Positions 44,984-53,306 of a DNA stretch of 64,000 nucleotides are shown here, piece by piece; position 1 is the stretch's first letter; each line of letters opens with the position of its first letter. Location: NCBI GenBank assembly GCA_902796025.1, contig CADBNW010000110.1, positions 1 through 64,000 of the forward strand. Direction: 5' to 3'. Under the pieces are notes generated by a model. It had not been told where the DNA came from and did no database searches. It was given only the letters and a program-made list of their open reading frames with translations. The translations under genes were made by a program, and so were the position numbers. Source of the DNA: an uncultured Eubacteriales bacterium. Lineage in GTDB: Bacteria > Bacillota > Clostridia > Christensenellales > Aristaeellaceae.

Positions 44984-45012
44984 ATAGTAACTGAAAAAGC
45001 GTGAAATGTCAA
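44984..45012 (-). promoter_or_regulatory. Promoter of guaB
   Basis: TTGACA (45007-45012), 17-base spacer, TACTAT (44984-44989). I see no PurR half-site here. Confidence 0.65.
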
Positions 45013-45052
45013 CCGGAATTTGGTAATCGATTGTAGAATTTTCGTTTTCGGT

Positions 45053-45081
45053 TTGACAGAAGTCAGATTAAGTGGTATAAT
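45053..45081 (+). promoter_or_regulatory. Consensus promoter of the degV-type gene
   Basis: Perfect TTGACA (45053-45058) and TATAAT (45076-45081), 17 bases apart, with TGG before the -10. Confidence 0.85.
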
Positions 45082-45112
45082 TTTGTTATCGTTTAATTTG
45101 GGAGGGATTGTT

Positions 45113-45961
45113 TTGTCCAAACCTGTGTTGATCACCGCAGATTCCACTTGCGATCTGTCGCGTGATCTGATCGAGAGATACAACGTCAAGGTCATGCCGC
45201 TGATGATCACGCTGGGAGAGGAAAACTTCCTGGACGAGGGTCACTTTACATACAAAGAGCTCTATGCCCGCTACAGAAAGGACGGCACGCTGCCTAAGAC
45301 CAGCGCGCCCAATGTAGAAGAGTTCGAAAGCTTCTTTAATCAATATGTGCAGCAGGGCTACGACATCGTGCACCTGGATATCAGCAGCGATCTGTCCAAC
45401 ACCTGCAACGTAGCCCGCATGGCGGCGGAAAAGTTCGAGGGCGTTTACGTCGTGGACAGCCGCATGCTTTCGACCGGCGTGGGCCTGCTGGCAATCGAGG
45501 GCGCGGAGCGCGCGGCGGAGGGCATGACTGCGCAGCAGATCGCGCAGCACCTCACTTTTCTTACCGCCAAGGTGCAAACGAGCTTTGTGCTGGACACGCT
45601 GGAATTCATGCGCAAGGGCGGGCGCTGCTCCGGTGTGGCCGCGCTGGGCGCAAATCTTTTAAAGCTCAAGCCCGGCCTTGAAATGAAGGACGGAAAGCTG
45701 CGCGTGTATAAGAAATACCGCGGCAACATCAACCTCGTCTACAAGCAGTACGTAAAGGAGCGCCTCGAGGGCCGAAAGGTCCGCCCCGGGCACGTGTTCA
45801 TCACGGAGTCCGGCGAGGTCGACGACGCGGTGCTTGAGGAACTGTATGCGATCATCCGCGAGACTATCCCGGTAAAGGAGATCCATCACACCTTCGCGGG
45901 CTGCACCGTGTCCACCCACTGTGGGCCCAAAACCCTTGGCATCCTGTTTATCGAAGAGTAA
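45113..45961 (+). CDS. DegV family fatty-acid-binding protein
   Basis: A 282-residue two-domain protein of the DegV/FakB family, which holds fatty acids for phosphorylation by FakA. It opens with VLITADSTCDLS and has LDISSDLSNTCNVARMA, VVDSRMLSTGVGLLA and the FVLDTLEFMRKGGR ligand loop, all typical. The start is a TTG at 45113, six bases after GGAGGG. It is transcribed alone from a consensus promoter and ends at a terminator at 46021. Confidence 0.9.
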   Translation: MSKPVLITADSTCDLSRDLIERYNVKVMPLMITLGEENFLDEGHFTYKELYARYRKDGTLPKTSAPNVEEFESFFNQYVQQGYDIVHLDISSDLSNTCNVARMAAEKFEGVYVVDSRMLSTGVGLLAIEGAERAAEGMTAQQIAQHLTFLTAKVQTSFVLDTLEFMRKGGRCSGVAALGANLLKLKPGLEMKDGKLRVYKKYRGNINLVYKQYVKERLEGRKVRPGHVFITESGEVDDAVLEELYAIIRETIPVKEIHHTFAGCTVSTHCGPKTLGILFIEE

Positions 45962-46020
45962 AAGGAGAAAAGCAGCGGAGCTTTTGCAAAAGCATTCGCT
46001 TATTCTGCTTTATTTAAACG

Positions 46021-46067
46021 AATTGGAGTTTTCCCACCTCACAGTGGCCGAAAGCTCCAATTTTTTG
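46021..46067 (+). terminator. Terminator after the degV-type gene
   Basis: AATTGGAG pairs with CTCCAATT, with further inner pairing (TTTC/GAAA, CAC/GTG), followed by TTTTTTG. Confidence 0.75.
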
Positions 46068-46222
46068 TTTGTGCTTGTACAGCAGTTGTTTTTTAGTTTA
46101 ACCATCCCCACAATATACTCATTCGATGGGCAGCTTGGAGGGCATGTTAAATTTCGTGAAGCGTTGCTGTTCTGGGCTCCATATCGCATCTTACTATACA
46201 GAACAGAAAGGAGGCGAACGGC

Positions 46223-46732
46223 TTGCAGGGCAAAGAGGGATGTCCTAATGAGGAATTTTACAGACTGGTGAACCAGTACCAGACGCGCCTTATGCGCATG
46301 TGTTATATGCTTTTGAAAAATCGGCAGTATGCTGAGGATGCGACGCAGGAGACATTTTTGAAGGCTTTTCTGCACTATGGGACCTTGCGCGACAAAAGCA
46401 AGGAGAAGGCTTGGCTCATGGCGATTGCTATCAATACTTGCCGCATGATGCTTCGGTCGCGCTGGATAAAGCATATTCAGCGTTCCCTGCCGGATCCGGA
46501 AGAGGGAAGGGCTTTTCAACCATTTCCCATGGACGAAATCATGCTGCACATCGAAGTAGAGCGCCTGCCGTACCGTCAGCGCGAAGCAGTGCTGTTATAC
46601 TACTATCAGGGAATGAGTACAGGCGAGGTAGCCAGGTGCCTTAATGTAAGCCAATCGCTTGTATCTTCCAGACTGAAACGCGCACGTAAACAATTAAAAA
46701 ACGCTTTAAATGGAGGCGAAACACATGAATAA
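46223..46732 (+). CDS. ECF-type RNA polymerase sigma factor
   Basis: A 169-residue extracytoplasmic-function sigma factor. Region 2 spans about 10-75 with QYAEDATQETFLKAF (2.2) and WLMAIAINTCRMMLR (2.4); region 4 spans about 105-160 with LPYRQREAVLLYYYQGMS and the helix-turn-helix VARCLNVSQSLVSSRLKRAR. The start is a TTG at 46223, nine bases after AAAGGAGG. Its end overlaps the next gene by eight bases, the usual coupling of sigma and anti-sigma. Base use is more AT-rich than around it. Its own promoter is unclear. Confidence 0.88.
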   Translation: MQGKEGCPNEEFYRLVNQYQTRLMRMCYMLLKNRQYAEDATQETFLKAFLHYGTLRDKSKEKAWLMAIAINTCRMMLRSRWIKHIQRSLPDPEEGRAFQPFPMDEIMLHIEVERLPYRQREAVLLYYYQGMSTGEVARCLNVSQSLVSSRLKRARKQLKNALNGGETHE

Positions 46733-48161
46733 ACAGGATACAGAGAATCGTTTTCAAAAACAGATCGACAGGGAATTGCAGCATTTGACAGCAGATCCGT
46801 TGCTTTTTGAAAAAGTGCTCGCTCTTGCCCAAAACAAAAAACGCCATGCCGTCCAGGGAAAAAGCGAGGCGCTTCGTTATGCAGTTCTGGCGCTATCCAT
46901 CCTCCTGCTTCTTTCAACGATCCTGTTGCTGCCTCGTGGCAAGGAGGACTTTACAGATCCCTTGGCAGCTCCCGGGGAACTAAACGGCACAGCCGTGCTT
47001 CGCGTATATCGCCCTGGTGCCACTGAAGGAGGCCCGCAAAAGGGCGAAAGCGATTATCAGTTCATGGAGGAAAACAAGGATATTATTTTAGAATATGTAG
47101 ATTTGCCGACCGAGCAAATCTGGGATTACCTCAGCGATTTGAAGGGGTATGATTTATCCATCCCCGATATTATCAGGGTATCCAGTGATGAGATCGACAT
47201 CCTGTCAGCTTATAAAAAGGGATTTCTGGCGCCGATCAGTTCGGACAAACTGAAAAATCAGGTGCAGGAGATGTATCCGATTGTTGGAGAATACCTGCTT
47301 TATGACGGGAAGCTGTTGGGCTATCCTGACCTGTTTTATTCAAGATGGATGAGTGTCAATACCGAACTGATGAGGATGCATGGTTTAGAGCAGCCTGCGT
47401 CAGATTTGTCAGATTGGATCAGTCAGATGGAACAGTGGTTTCTCTATGCGAAGAATACCACGGAGGCCTCGTTCGATCCCTACAGCTATTCCATTGATTT
47501 GGAACGCGAAAAAGCCATTGAACTTGCTGTAACGCTGTGCTTTCAGGATACGCGTGAAGTCCTTTTCCCAGACATGCCGGATCTGGATAAGCCTGAAATG
47601 ATATCTTTTATAGAACGCATTATGTCTCTTAAGACAAGTAACAGCGAAGCGGGCACGGACACTGTAACAAACTGCATCTATGATACCTGGGCCTTCGATC
47701 CATACCACGAAGCATATACCAGGGCGCTTTCCGCTTACGAATCAGACATGGCGTATATCCAGCCAATAATGCTCGATAAGGCGCTGGAGCCTCGCTACGA
47801 ATGTGAATTGATCTACTATATTGTTAATCCAAATAGCATGAACCAGGAGGCGGCGGAGCAATACCTGGAGTATATTGCAAAGAACGATTATTCGATCCCG
47901 GTACAGTATGCGCTCTATCCGATTTCCGAAGAGGCTTATGAATATGGCAGAAAAGTGATCCCGCAGGAGGCGATAAAGCAGTATCAGGAAGCAATGCCAC
48001 AGTTTTCCATTTCTCGCTATCAGCCCTTGCTGTATGCGATGCGCTGGGATGATGTGTGCGATTTGCTGATGGAGGAACTGCTAACCGGGCAGATCACAGC
48101 CGCCCAGTATCTGAGCCGGCTTGAAGAACGGCTTTGCGTTCTTCTGGCAAAATATTATTGA
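46725..48161 (+). CDS. Probable anti-sigma factor with a solute-binding-protein-like outer domain
   Basis: A 478-residue single-pass membrane protein translated from within the end of the sigma gene (GGAGGCG before ATG 46725). Residues 1-48 are cytosolic and would hold the sigma factor; 51-69 are the membrane helix; the rest is outside. That part looks like a family 1 sugar-binding protein: PDIIRVSSDEI and SAYKKGFLAPIS (about 147-171), MYPIVGEY, DGKLLGYPDLFYSRWMSVN (hinge), MRMHGLEQPASDLSDW, and late SMNQEAAEQYLEYIAK. No standard zinc anti-sigma motif is visible. The role as a ligand-sensing anti-sigma factor is inferred from position and architecture. Confidence 0.68.
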   Translation: MNKQDTENRFQKQIDRELQHLTADPLLFEKVLALAQNKKRHAVQGKSEALRYAVLALSILLLLSTILLLPRGKEDFTDPLAAPGELNGTAVLRVYRPGATEGGPQKGESDYQFMEENKDIILEYVDLPTEQIWDYLSDLKGYDLSIPDIIRVSSDEIDILSAYKKGFLAPISSDKLKNQVQEMYPIVGEYLLYDGKLLGYPDLFYSRWMSVNTELMRMHGLEQPASDLSDWISQMEQWFLYAKNTTEASFDPYSYSIDLEREKAIELAVTLCFQDTREVLFPDMPDLDKPEMISFIERIMSLKTSNSEAGTDTVTNCIYDTWAFDPYHEAYTRALSAYESDMAYIQPIMLDKALEPRYECELIYYIVNPNSMNQEAAEQYLEYIAKNDYSIPVQYALYPISEEAYEYGRKVIPQEAIKQYQEAMPQFSISRYQPLLYAMRWDDVCDLLMEELLTGQITAAQYLSRLEERLCVLLAKYY

Positions 48162-48296
48162 CAGCGTATGAGTTCCTTGGAGAAAAAGCTGTAACGATGT
48201 ATTTAATGTCTTTATAATTGCTTTTCGTGCCAAGTTCGGTCGGGCCAGTAGGAATCCCGCTTATCCCATATTCGTCATCATGGCTGCAATTGAAGG

Positions 48297-48329
48297 AAAA
48301 ACGGATAGAGGGCTTACGCCACCTATCCG
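48297..48329 (-). terminator. Probable terminator after argH
   Basis: Stem CGGATAG/CTATCCG with a 14-base partly paired loop, followed on the minus strand by TTTTTCC; it lies 62 bases past the argH stop. Confidence 0.6.
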
Positions 48330-48390
48330 ATACAAACCGATAAACTCAAGGAGTTCATTCATAAGAAGAACGCGCGGGCTTATTCAGTAA

Positions 48391-49770
48391 CTATTTTTGC
48401 AATTGCTCCCTTACAAAAGCGATCTGCTTTGCAACCTGCACGGGCGACGTCCCGCCAAGCGACTGGCGTTTTTCGACGCAGCGCTCGAGGTTTATGGCCT
48501 GATAGACGTCCTCGTCAAACAGGTCACTGAACTGTTTATACTCTGACAGCGAGGCGCTTTCAAGCGTTTTGCTGGTACGTATGAGGTAAGCCACAAGCTC
48601 GCCCACGATCTTGTAGGCGCTTCTGAAGGGCAGGCCCTTAGCGCACAGATAGTCGGCGCAGTCGGTCGCGTTGATGAAGCCCTCAAGGGCCGCCTTTCGC
48701 ATCCTGTCGGTATTTACACGCATGGTCTCAAGCATCGGGGCAAAGACCGTCAGTGCCATTTTTGCGGTATCGAAGCAGTCGAAAATGGCCTCCTTGTCCT
48801 CTTGCATGTCCTTGTTGTAGGCAAGAGGGATGCCCTTTAGCATCGTAAGCAGGGAGATCAAATCGCCGTACACACGGCCCGCCTTGCCGCGCGTGAGCTC
48901 CGCGATGTCAGGGTTTTTCTTTTGCGGCATGATGGAGGAGCCTGTGGAAAAGGCGTCGTCCAGCTCGATAAACTTAAATTCCCAGCTGCACCAGAGGATG
49001 ATCTCCTCGCTGAAGCGGGACAAATGCGCCATGACCAGCGAAAGGGCACTTGCCAGCTCAACGCAAAAGTCCCTGTCTGACACGCCGTCAAGTGAATTGA
49101 GACAGGACCCGTCAAAGCCCAGGCTTTGGGCGGTCATCTCCCGGTCGATCGGAAAGGTGGTTCCGGCAAGCGCGCCGCAGCCAAGGGGAGAGACGTTCAT
49201 GCGTGCGCGCGCGTCCTGAAGACGGCCGATGTCCCTAAGCAGCATAAAGCAATAGCTCATAAGATGATGGCCAAAGCTGATGGGCTGCGCCCGCTGCATA
49301 TGCGTATATCCCGGCATGATGGCTGCGCTGTAGGCCTCCGCCTTGTCGCAGATGACCTGTATGAGCTTTTTAAGGAGTGCAATTATCTCATCAGTCTGGT
49401 TTCGCAGGTACAGGCGCAGATCCAGGGCGACCTGGTCGTTTCTGCTGCGCGCGGTGTGCAGGCGCTTGCCGGTATCGCCGATGCGGCGCACGAGCTCCTG
49501 CTCTACAAAGCTGTGGATGTCCTCCGCGCCAAGGTCGATCTCCAGCTTTCCGCTGTTTACGTCCGCCAAAATGCCTTCCAGCGCGCCGATGATCGTTTCG
49601 CCATCCTCTTTGGAAATGATGCCGGTAGCCGAAAGCATGGCGGCGTGCGCCATGCTTCCGGTGATGTCCTCCGCGTACATGCGTTTGTCAAAGCGGATGG
49701 ACGCGTTATAATCGTTTGCCTGAGCGTCGAGTGCCCGCGAAAAGCGCCCCGCCCAAAGTTTGTCGCTCAT
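48391..49770 (-). CDS. argH: Argininosuccinate lyase
   Basis: A 459-residue cytosolic enzyme that splits argininosuccinate to arginine and fumarate, the last step of arginine synthesis. It starts with KLWAGRFSRALDAQAND, has TARSRNDQVALD, the PGYTHMQRAQP helix and the fumarase-family signature GSSIMPQKKNPD with the catalytic Ser. Length is normal. GGAG precedes the ATG, which is 12 bases after the argG stop; the two form an operon. Confidence 0.95.
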   Translation of the reverse strand: MSDKLWAGRFSRALDAQANDYNASIRFDKRMYAEDITGSMAHAAMLSATGIISKEDGETIIGALEGILADVNSGKLEIDLGAEDIHSFVEQELVRRIGDTGKRLHTARSRNDQVALDLRLYLRNQTDEIIALLKKLIQVICDKAEAYSAAIMPGYTHMQRAQPISFGHHLMSYCFMLLRDIGRLQDARARMNVSPLGCGALAGTTFPIDREMTAQSLGFDGSCLNSLDGVSDRDFCVELASALSLVMAHLSRFSEEIILWCSWEFKFIELDDAFSTGSSIMPQKKNPDIAELTRGKAGRVYGDLISLLTMLKGIPLAYNKDMQEDKEAIFDCFDTAKMALTVFAPMLETMRVNTDRMRKAALEGFINATDCADYLCAKGLPFRSAYKIVGELVAYLIRTSKTLESASLSEYKQFSDLFDEDVYQAINLERCVEKRQSLGGTSPVQVAKQIAFVREQLQK

Positions 49771-49782
49771 ATACGGCTCCGT

Positions 49783-51003
49783 TTACTTGTTTTTGGCGTT
49801 GACCATCGCCTTTACCTTGATGGGCAGGCCGAAGAGGTTGATAAAGCCTCTGGAATCCGCCTGATTGTAGACGTGATCCTCGTCGAAGGTGGCGATCTCA
49901 GGATCGTACAGGCTGTATGGCGAGGTGGTGCCGGCGTTTATGATGTTGCCCTTATAGAGCTTAAGCTTTACAGTGCCGGTCACGGTCTGCTGCGTGCTGT
50001 CCACGAAAGCGGAAAGCGCCTCGCGCAGGGGCGTGAACCACTGGCCAAAGTATACCAGCTCCGCAAAGCGGTTCGCGACGAGGCTCTTATAGTGCATGGT
50101 GTCGCGGTCGAGGCACAGGGTCTCAAGCACGTCGTGCGCTTTATAGAGGATGGTCCCGCCGGGGGTTTCGTAAACGCCGCGGCTCTTCATGCCCACAAGC
50201 CTGTTTTCCACAAGATCCAATAGGCCTACGCCGTGCTTTCCGCCAAGGGCGTTCAGCTTTTCGATCAGGGTGACGCCGTCCATTGCTTCTCCGTTCAGGG
50301 ATACTGGCACGCCCTTTTCAAATCCGATCGTGATGTACTCCGGCTCGTCCGGCGCCTGCTCGGGGGAAACGCCAAGCTCCAGGAAGCCAGGCTTATTGTA
50401 CTGCGGCTCGTTTGCGGGATCTTCAAGGTCGAGGCCCTCGTGCGAGAGGTGCCAAAGGTTTTTGTCCTTGGAATAATTGGTCTCGCGGCTGATCTTGAGG
50501 GGGATGTTATGCGCCTCGGCGTAGTCGATCTCCTCCTCGCGGCTTTTGATGCTCCACTCGCGCCAGGGGGCGATGACCGCCATTTGCGGGGCGAAGGCCT
50601 TTATGGTCAGTTCAAATCGAACCTGATCGTTGCCCTTGCCGGTGCAGCCGTGGCAGATCGCGTCCGCGCCTTCCTTTAGGGCGATCTCCACGATGCGCTT
50701 TGCGATGATGGGGCGGGCAAAGGAGGTGCCAAGCAGATATTCGCCCTCGTACCTTGCGCCGGCCTTCAGGGTGGGGAAGATATAATCGTTTACGAATTCG
50801 CTCTTCAGATCTTCGATGTAGAGCTTGCTTGCGCCGGTTTTTATGGCCTTTTCCTCAAGGCCGTCAAGCTCGGTGCCCTGACCTACGTCGCCGGAGACGG
50901 CGATGATCTCGGGATCATCATAGTTTTCCTTGAGCCAGGGGATTATGATCGAGGTATCAAGGCCGCCCGAATAGGCCAGCACGATCTTTTTAAAGCGTTT
51001 CAT
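49783..51003 (-). CDS. argG: Argininosuccinate synthase
   Basis: A 406-residue enzyme joining citrulline and aspartate with ATP. The P-loop is [25 protein letters not shown] and the ELxxxGG-like [14 protein letters not shown] regions are typical. Length is normal. GGAGG lies eight bases before the ATG. The promoter at 51033-51061 and an ARG-box-like site at 51099-51116 suggest arginine control through an ArgR/AhrC protein, not encoded in this window. Confidence 0.95.
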   Translation of the reverse strand: MKRFKKIVLAYSGGLDTSIIIPWLKENYDDPEIIAVSGDVGQGTELDGLEEKAIKTGASKLYIEDLKSEFVNDYIFPTLKAGARYEGEYLLGTSFARPIIAKRIVEIALKEGADAICHGCTGKGNDQVRFELTIKAFAPQMAVIAPWREWSIKSREEEIDYAEAHNIPLKISRETNYSKDKNLWHLSHEGLDLEDPANEPQYNKPGFLELGVSPEQAPDEPEYITIGFEKGVPVSLNGEAMDGVTLIEKLNALGGKHGVGLLDLVENRLVGMKSRGVYETPGGTILYKAHDVLETLCLDRDTMHYKSLVANRFAELVYFGQWFTPLREALSAFVDSTQQTVTGTVKLKLYKGNIINAGTTSPYSLYDPEIATFDEDHVYNQADSRGFINLFGLPIKVKAMVNAKNK

Positions 51004-51032
51004 ATTAGTTCCTCCATATCGTTGTATGCAAG

Positions 51033-51061
51033 ATTATGCACCTATATGCAGGAAATGTCAA
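51033..51061 (-). promoter_or_regulatory. Promoter of argG-argH
   Basis: TTGACA (51056-51061), 17-base spacer, CATAAT (51033-51038). Confidence 0.7.
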
Positions 51062-51098
51062 GTATATTCAGCGTTAAATTGCATTGAAATCGTATATA

Positions 51099-51116
51099 CG
51101 TGCATATTTATTCATG
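51099..51116 (-). promoter_or_regulatory. ARG-box-like operator upstream of argG
   Basis: On the minus strand CATGAATAAATATGCACG fits the ArgR/AhrC consensus WNTGAATWWWWATTCANW with one mismatch in the right arm. It is part of a larger GTGCAT/ATGCAC inverted repeat at 51100-51119, overlaps the end of the glutamine synthetase gene and lies about 40 bases upstream of the argG -35. Confidence 0.5.
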
Positions 51117-53186
51117 CACACTGCTGAGCAGCTCGCCGTAGCCGGGGTAGGGCCAGCGGCGGGAATCGGTAAGGGCTTCAGCGCTGTCCACAAAGATGCG
51201 CAGGCTGTCCATGCAGGGCAGCACCTTTTCGGCAAAGGCCTGCACGCTGGAGGAGGTGACTCCGTCCTGCGACGCCAAAGCGATCTGCTCTTCCAGGGCA
51301 TCCAGGCTTTGATAGATGTCGTCGGTCAGGGGGGAGAGCTTTTGCAAAAGCTTCTTTTCCGCGCCTGCGGGAAGGCCGATGTCGCTTTTTGCCTTGCACA
51401 GATTTGTAAGCTCGCCGCAGTAGCCAAACAAGGCGGGCAGGATGTCCTTGTTTACCATGTCGCAAAGCGTATGGGCTTCGATGTTTACAACCTTGGCATA
51501 GGATTCCAGCATCACCTCGCGGCGGGAGATCATCTCGGTTTCGGAGAAGATGCCATGCCTTGTAAACAGAGCGACGTTTTTGGCGCTCGTGAACTCTGAA
51601 AGGGCGTCCACGGTATTTGCAAGGTTCAAAAGCCCGCGCCTTGCGGCCTCCTTTGTCCATTCGGAGGAATAGTTGTTGCCGTTATAGAGGATGCGGCTGT
51701 GGTCGCGCACGGTCTCACACACGAGGCGGTACACCTCTGTTTTGATGTTCTGCGCGCCCTTGAGCCGGGAGGCAAATTCGGAAAGCCGGTCGGCCACGGC
51801 GGTATTGAGTACCACGTTCGCGTCCGATATGGACAGGGAGGAGCCGACGGAGCGGAACTCGAATTTATTGCCCGTAAAGGCAAAGGGGGAGGTGCGGTTG
51901 CGGTCGGTATTGTCCTTGGTCACGCGAGAGAGCGTTCCCACGCCGCTGTTTATGTATTCGTGGTCGGGATTATAGCTGGTGCCGCTTGCGATCGAGCGAA
52001 GCAGCGCGCTCATGTCATCGCCCAGATACATGCTCATGATCGCGGGCGGAGCCTCGTTTCCGCCGAGCCGGTGATCGTTGCCGGCGCTGGCCACGGAGAT
52101 GCGCAATAGATCCTGATAGTCGTCCACTGCCTGGATGACCGCGCACAGCATCAGCAAAAACACCAGGTTCTCGGCGGGATTGTCGCCGGGATCCAGCAGG
52201 TTTCTGCCCGTATCCGTCTGCAATGACCAGTTGTTGTGCTTGCCGCTGCCGTTTACGCCGTCAAAGGGCTTTTCGTGCAAAAGGCACACCATGCCGTGGC
52301 GGTTAGCGATCTTTTTCATGATCTCCATGATCAGCTGGTTGTGATCGACAGCGACGTTCACGCTTTCATAGACGCAGGCAAGCTCGTGCTGCGCGGGCGC
52401 AGCTTCGTTGTGGCAGGTCTTGGCGGGTATCCCAAGCATCCACAATTCCTCATCCAATTCGCGCATAAAGGCGGAGACGCGCGTTTTTAAGGTGCCAAGG
52501 AAATGGTCGTCCAGCTCCTGTCCCTTGCTTGGGCGGTGCCCGATCAGCGTGCGGCCGGTGTAGATGAGGTCGGGACGTTTTTCGTAGGCCGCGCGGTCGA
52601 TCAGAAAATACTCCTGCTCCGCACCGACCATGGCCTGCACGCGCTGGGCCTTTACGCCAAGCAGCTCCAACACCCGCAGGGCGTGACGGTTTATCAGCTC
52701 CATCGAGCGCAGCAATGGCGTCTTTTTGTCCAGCGCCTCGCCGGTATAGGAGCAAAAGGCTGTTGGGATACACAGGGTCTTGTCTTTTATAAACGCATAG
52801 GAGGTGGGATCCCACGCGGTGTAGCCGCGCGCCTCGAAGGTGGCCCGAAGGCCGCCGGAGGGGAAGGAGGAGGCGTCGTTTTCGCCCTTGATCAGCTCTT
52901 TCCCGCTGAACTCCATGATGACGGAGTCGCCCGTGGGATTGATGAACGCCTCGTGCTTTTCAGCGGTGATGCCGGTCATGGGCTGGAACCAATGGGTGAA
53001 GTGGGTCGCGCCCTTTTCCAGCGCCCAGTCCTTCATGGCGTTTGCCACGATGTCGGCGATGGAGCGATCGAGGCTGCCGCCGCTTTCCAAAATGCGCTTG
53101 AGCTGTCGGTAGGTATCGTGGGGCAGGCGCTGCCTCATGACCGAGTCGTTGAAAACCATAGAACCGTACATCTCAGATGGCACCAT
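51108..53186 (-). CDS. glnN: Glutamine synthetase type III
   Basis: A 692-residue GSIII, the long form of glutamine synthetase found in Bacteroides, cyanobacteria and Clostridia, making glutamine from glutamate, ammonia and ATP. It has the N-terminal MYGSMVFND region, THWFQPMTGITAEKHEAF, the catalytic FPSGGLRATFEARGYTAWD, GAEQEYFLID, GKTCHNEAAPAQHE-like KTCHNEAAPAQHE and HEKPFDGVNGSGKHNNW. The length excludes types I and II. Promoter TTGACA-18-TATAAT lies at 53250-53279. It reads into the arginine operon with no clear terminator between. Confidence 0.93.
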   Translation of the reverse strand: MVPSEMYGSMVFNDSVMRQRLPHDTYRQLKRILESGGSLDRSIADIVANAMKDWALEKGATHFTHWFQPMTGITAEKHEAFINPTGDSVIMEFSGKELIKGENDASSFPSGGLRATFEARGYTAWDPTSYAFIKDKTLCIPTAFCSYTGEALDKKTPLLRSMELINRHALRVLELLGVKAQRVQAMVGAEQEYFLIDRAAYEKRPDLIYTGRTLIGHRPSKGQELDDHFLGTLKTRVSAFMRELDEELWMLGIPAKTCHNEAAPAQHELACVYESVNVAVDHNQLIMEIMKKIANRHGMVCLLHEKPFDGVNGSGKHNNWSLQTDTGRNLLDPGDNPAENLVFLLMLCAVIQAVDDYQDLLRISVASAGNDHRLGGNEAPPAIMSMYLGDDMSALLRSIASGTSYNPDHEYINSGVGTLSRVTKDNTDRNRTSPFAFTGNKFEFRSVGSSLSISDANVVLNTAVADRLSEFASRLKGAQNIKTEVYRLVCETVRDHSRILYNGNNYSSEWTKEAARRGLLNLANTVDALSEFTSAKNVALFTRHGIFSETEMISRREVMLESYAKVVNIEAHTLCDMVNKDILPALFGYCGELTNLCKAKSDIGLPAGAEKKLLQKLSPLTDDIYQSLDALEEQIALASQDGVTSSSVQAFAEKVLPCMDSLRIFVDSAEALTDSRRWPYPGYGELLSSVHE

Positions 53187-53249
53187 ACAATCGCTCTCCT
53201 TCTCGCTGATCCGGCTGCAAAGAGCCGACAGAATATACAGAATGTGTGA

Positions 53250-53279
53250 ATTATATCGTTTGCTTCAAATCACTGTCAA
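53250..53279 (-). promoter_or_regulatory. Promoter of glnN
   Basis: TTGACA (53274-53279), 18-base spacer, TATAAT (53250-53255). Confidence 0.75.
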
Positions 53280-53306
53280 GTGCTTGCAAGCATTTAACCA
53301 AGGCCG

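Noticed and set aside
51004..51107. T-box or riboswitch leader before argG
   Set aside because: The gap is only about 100 bases, with no T-box sequence or terminator/antiterminator pair visible.
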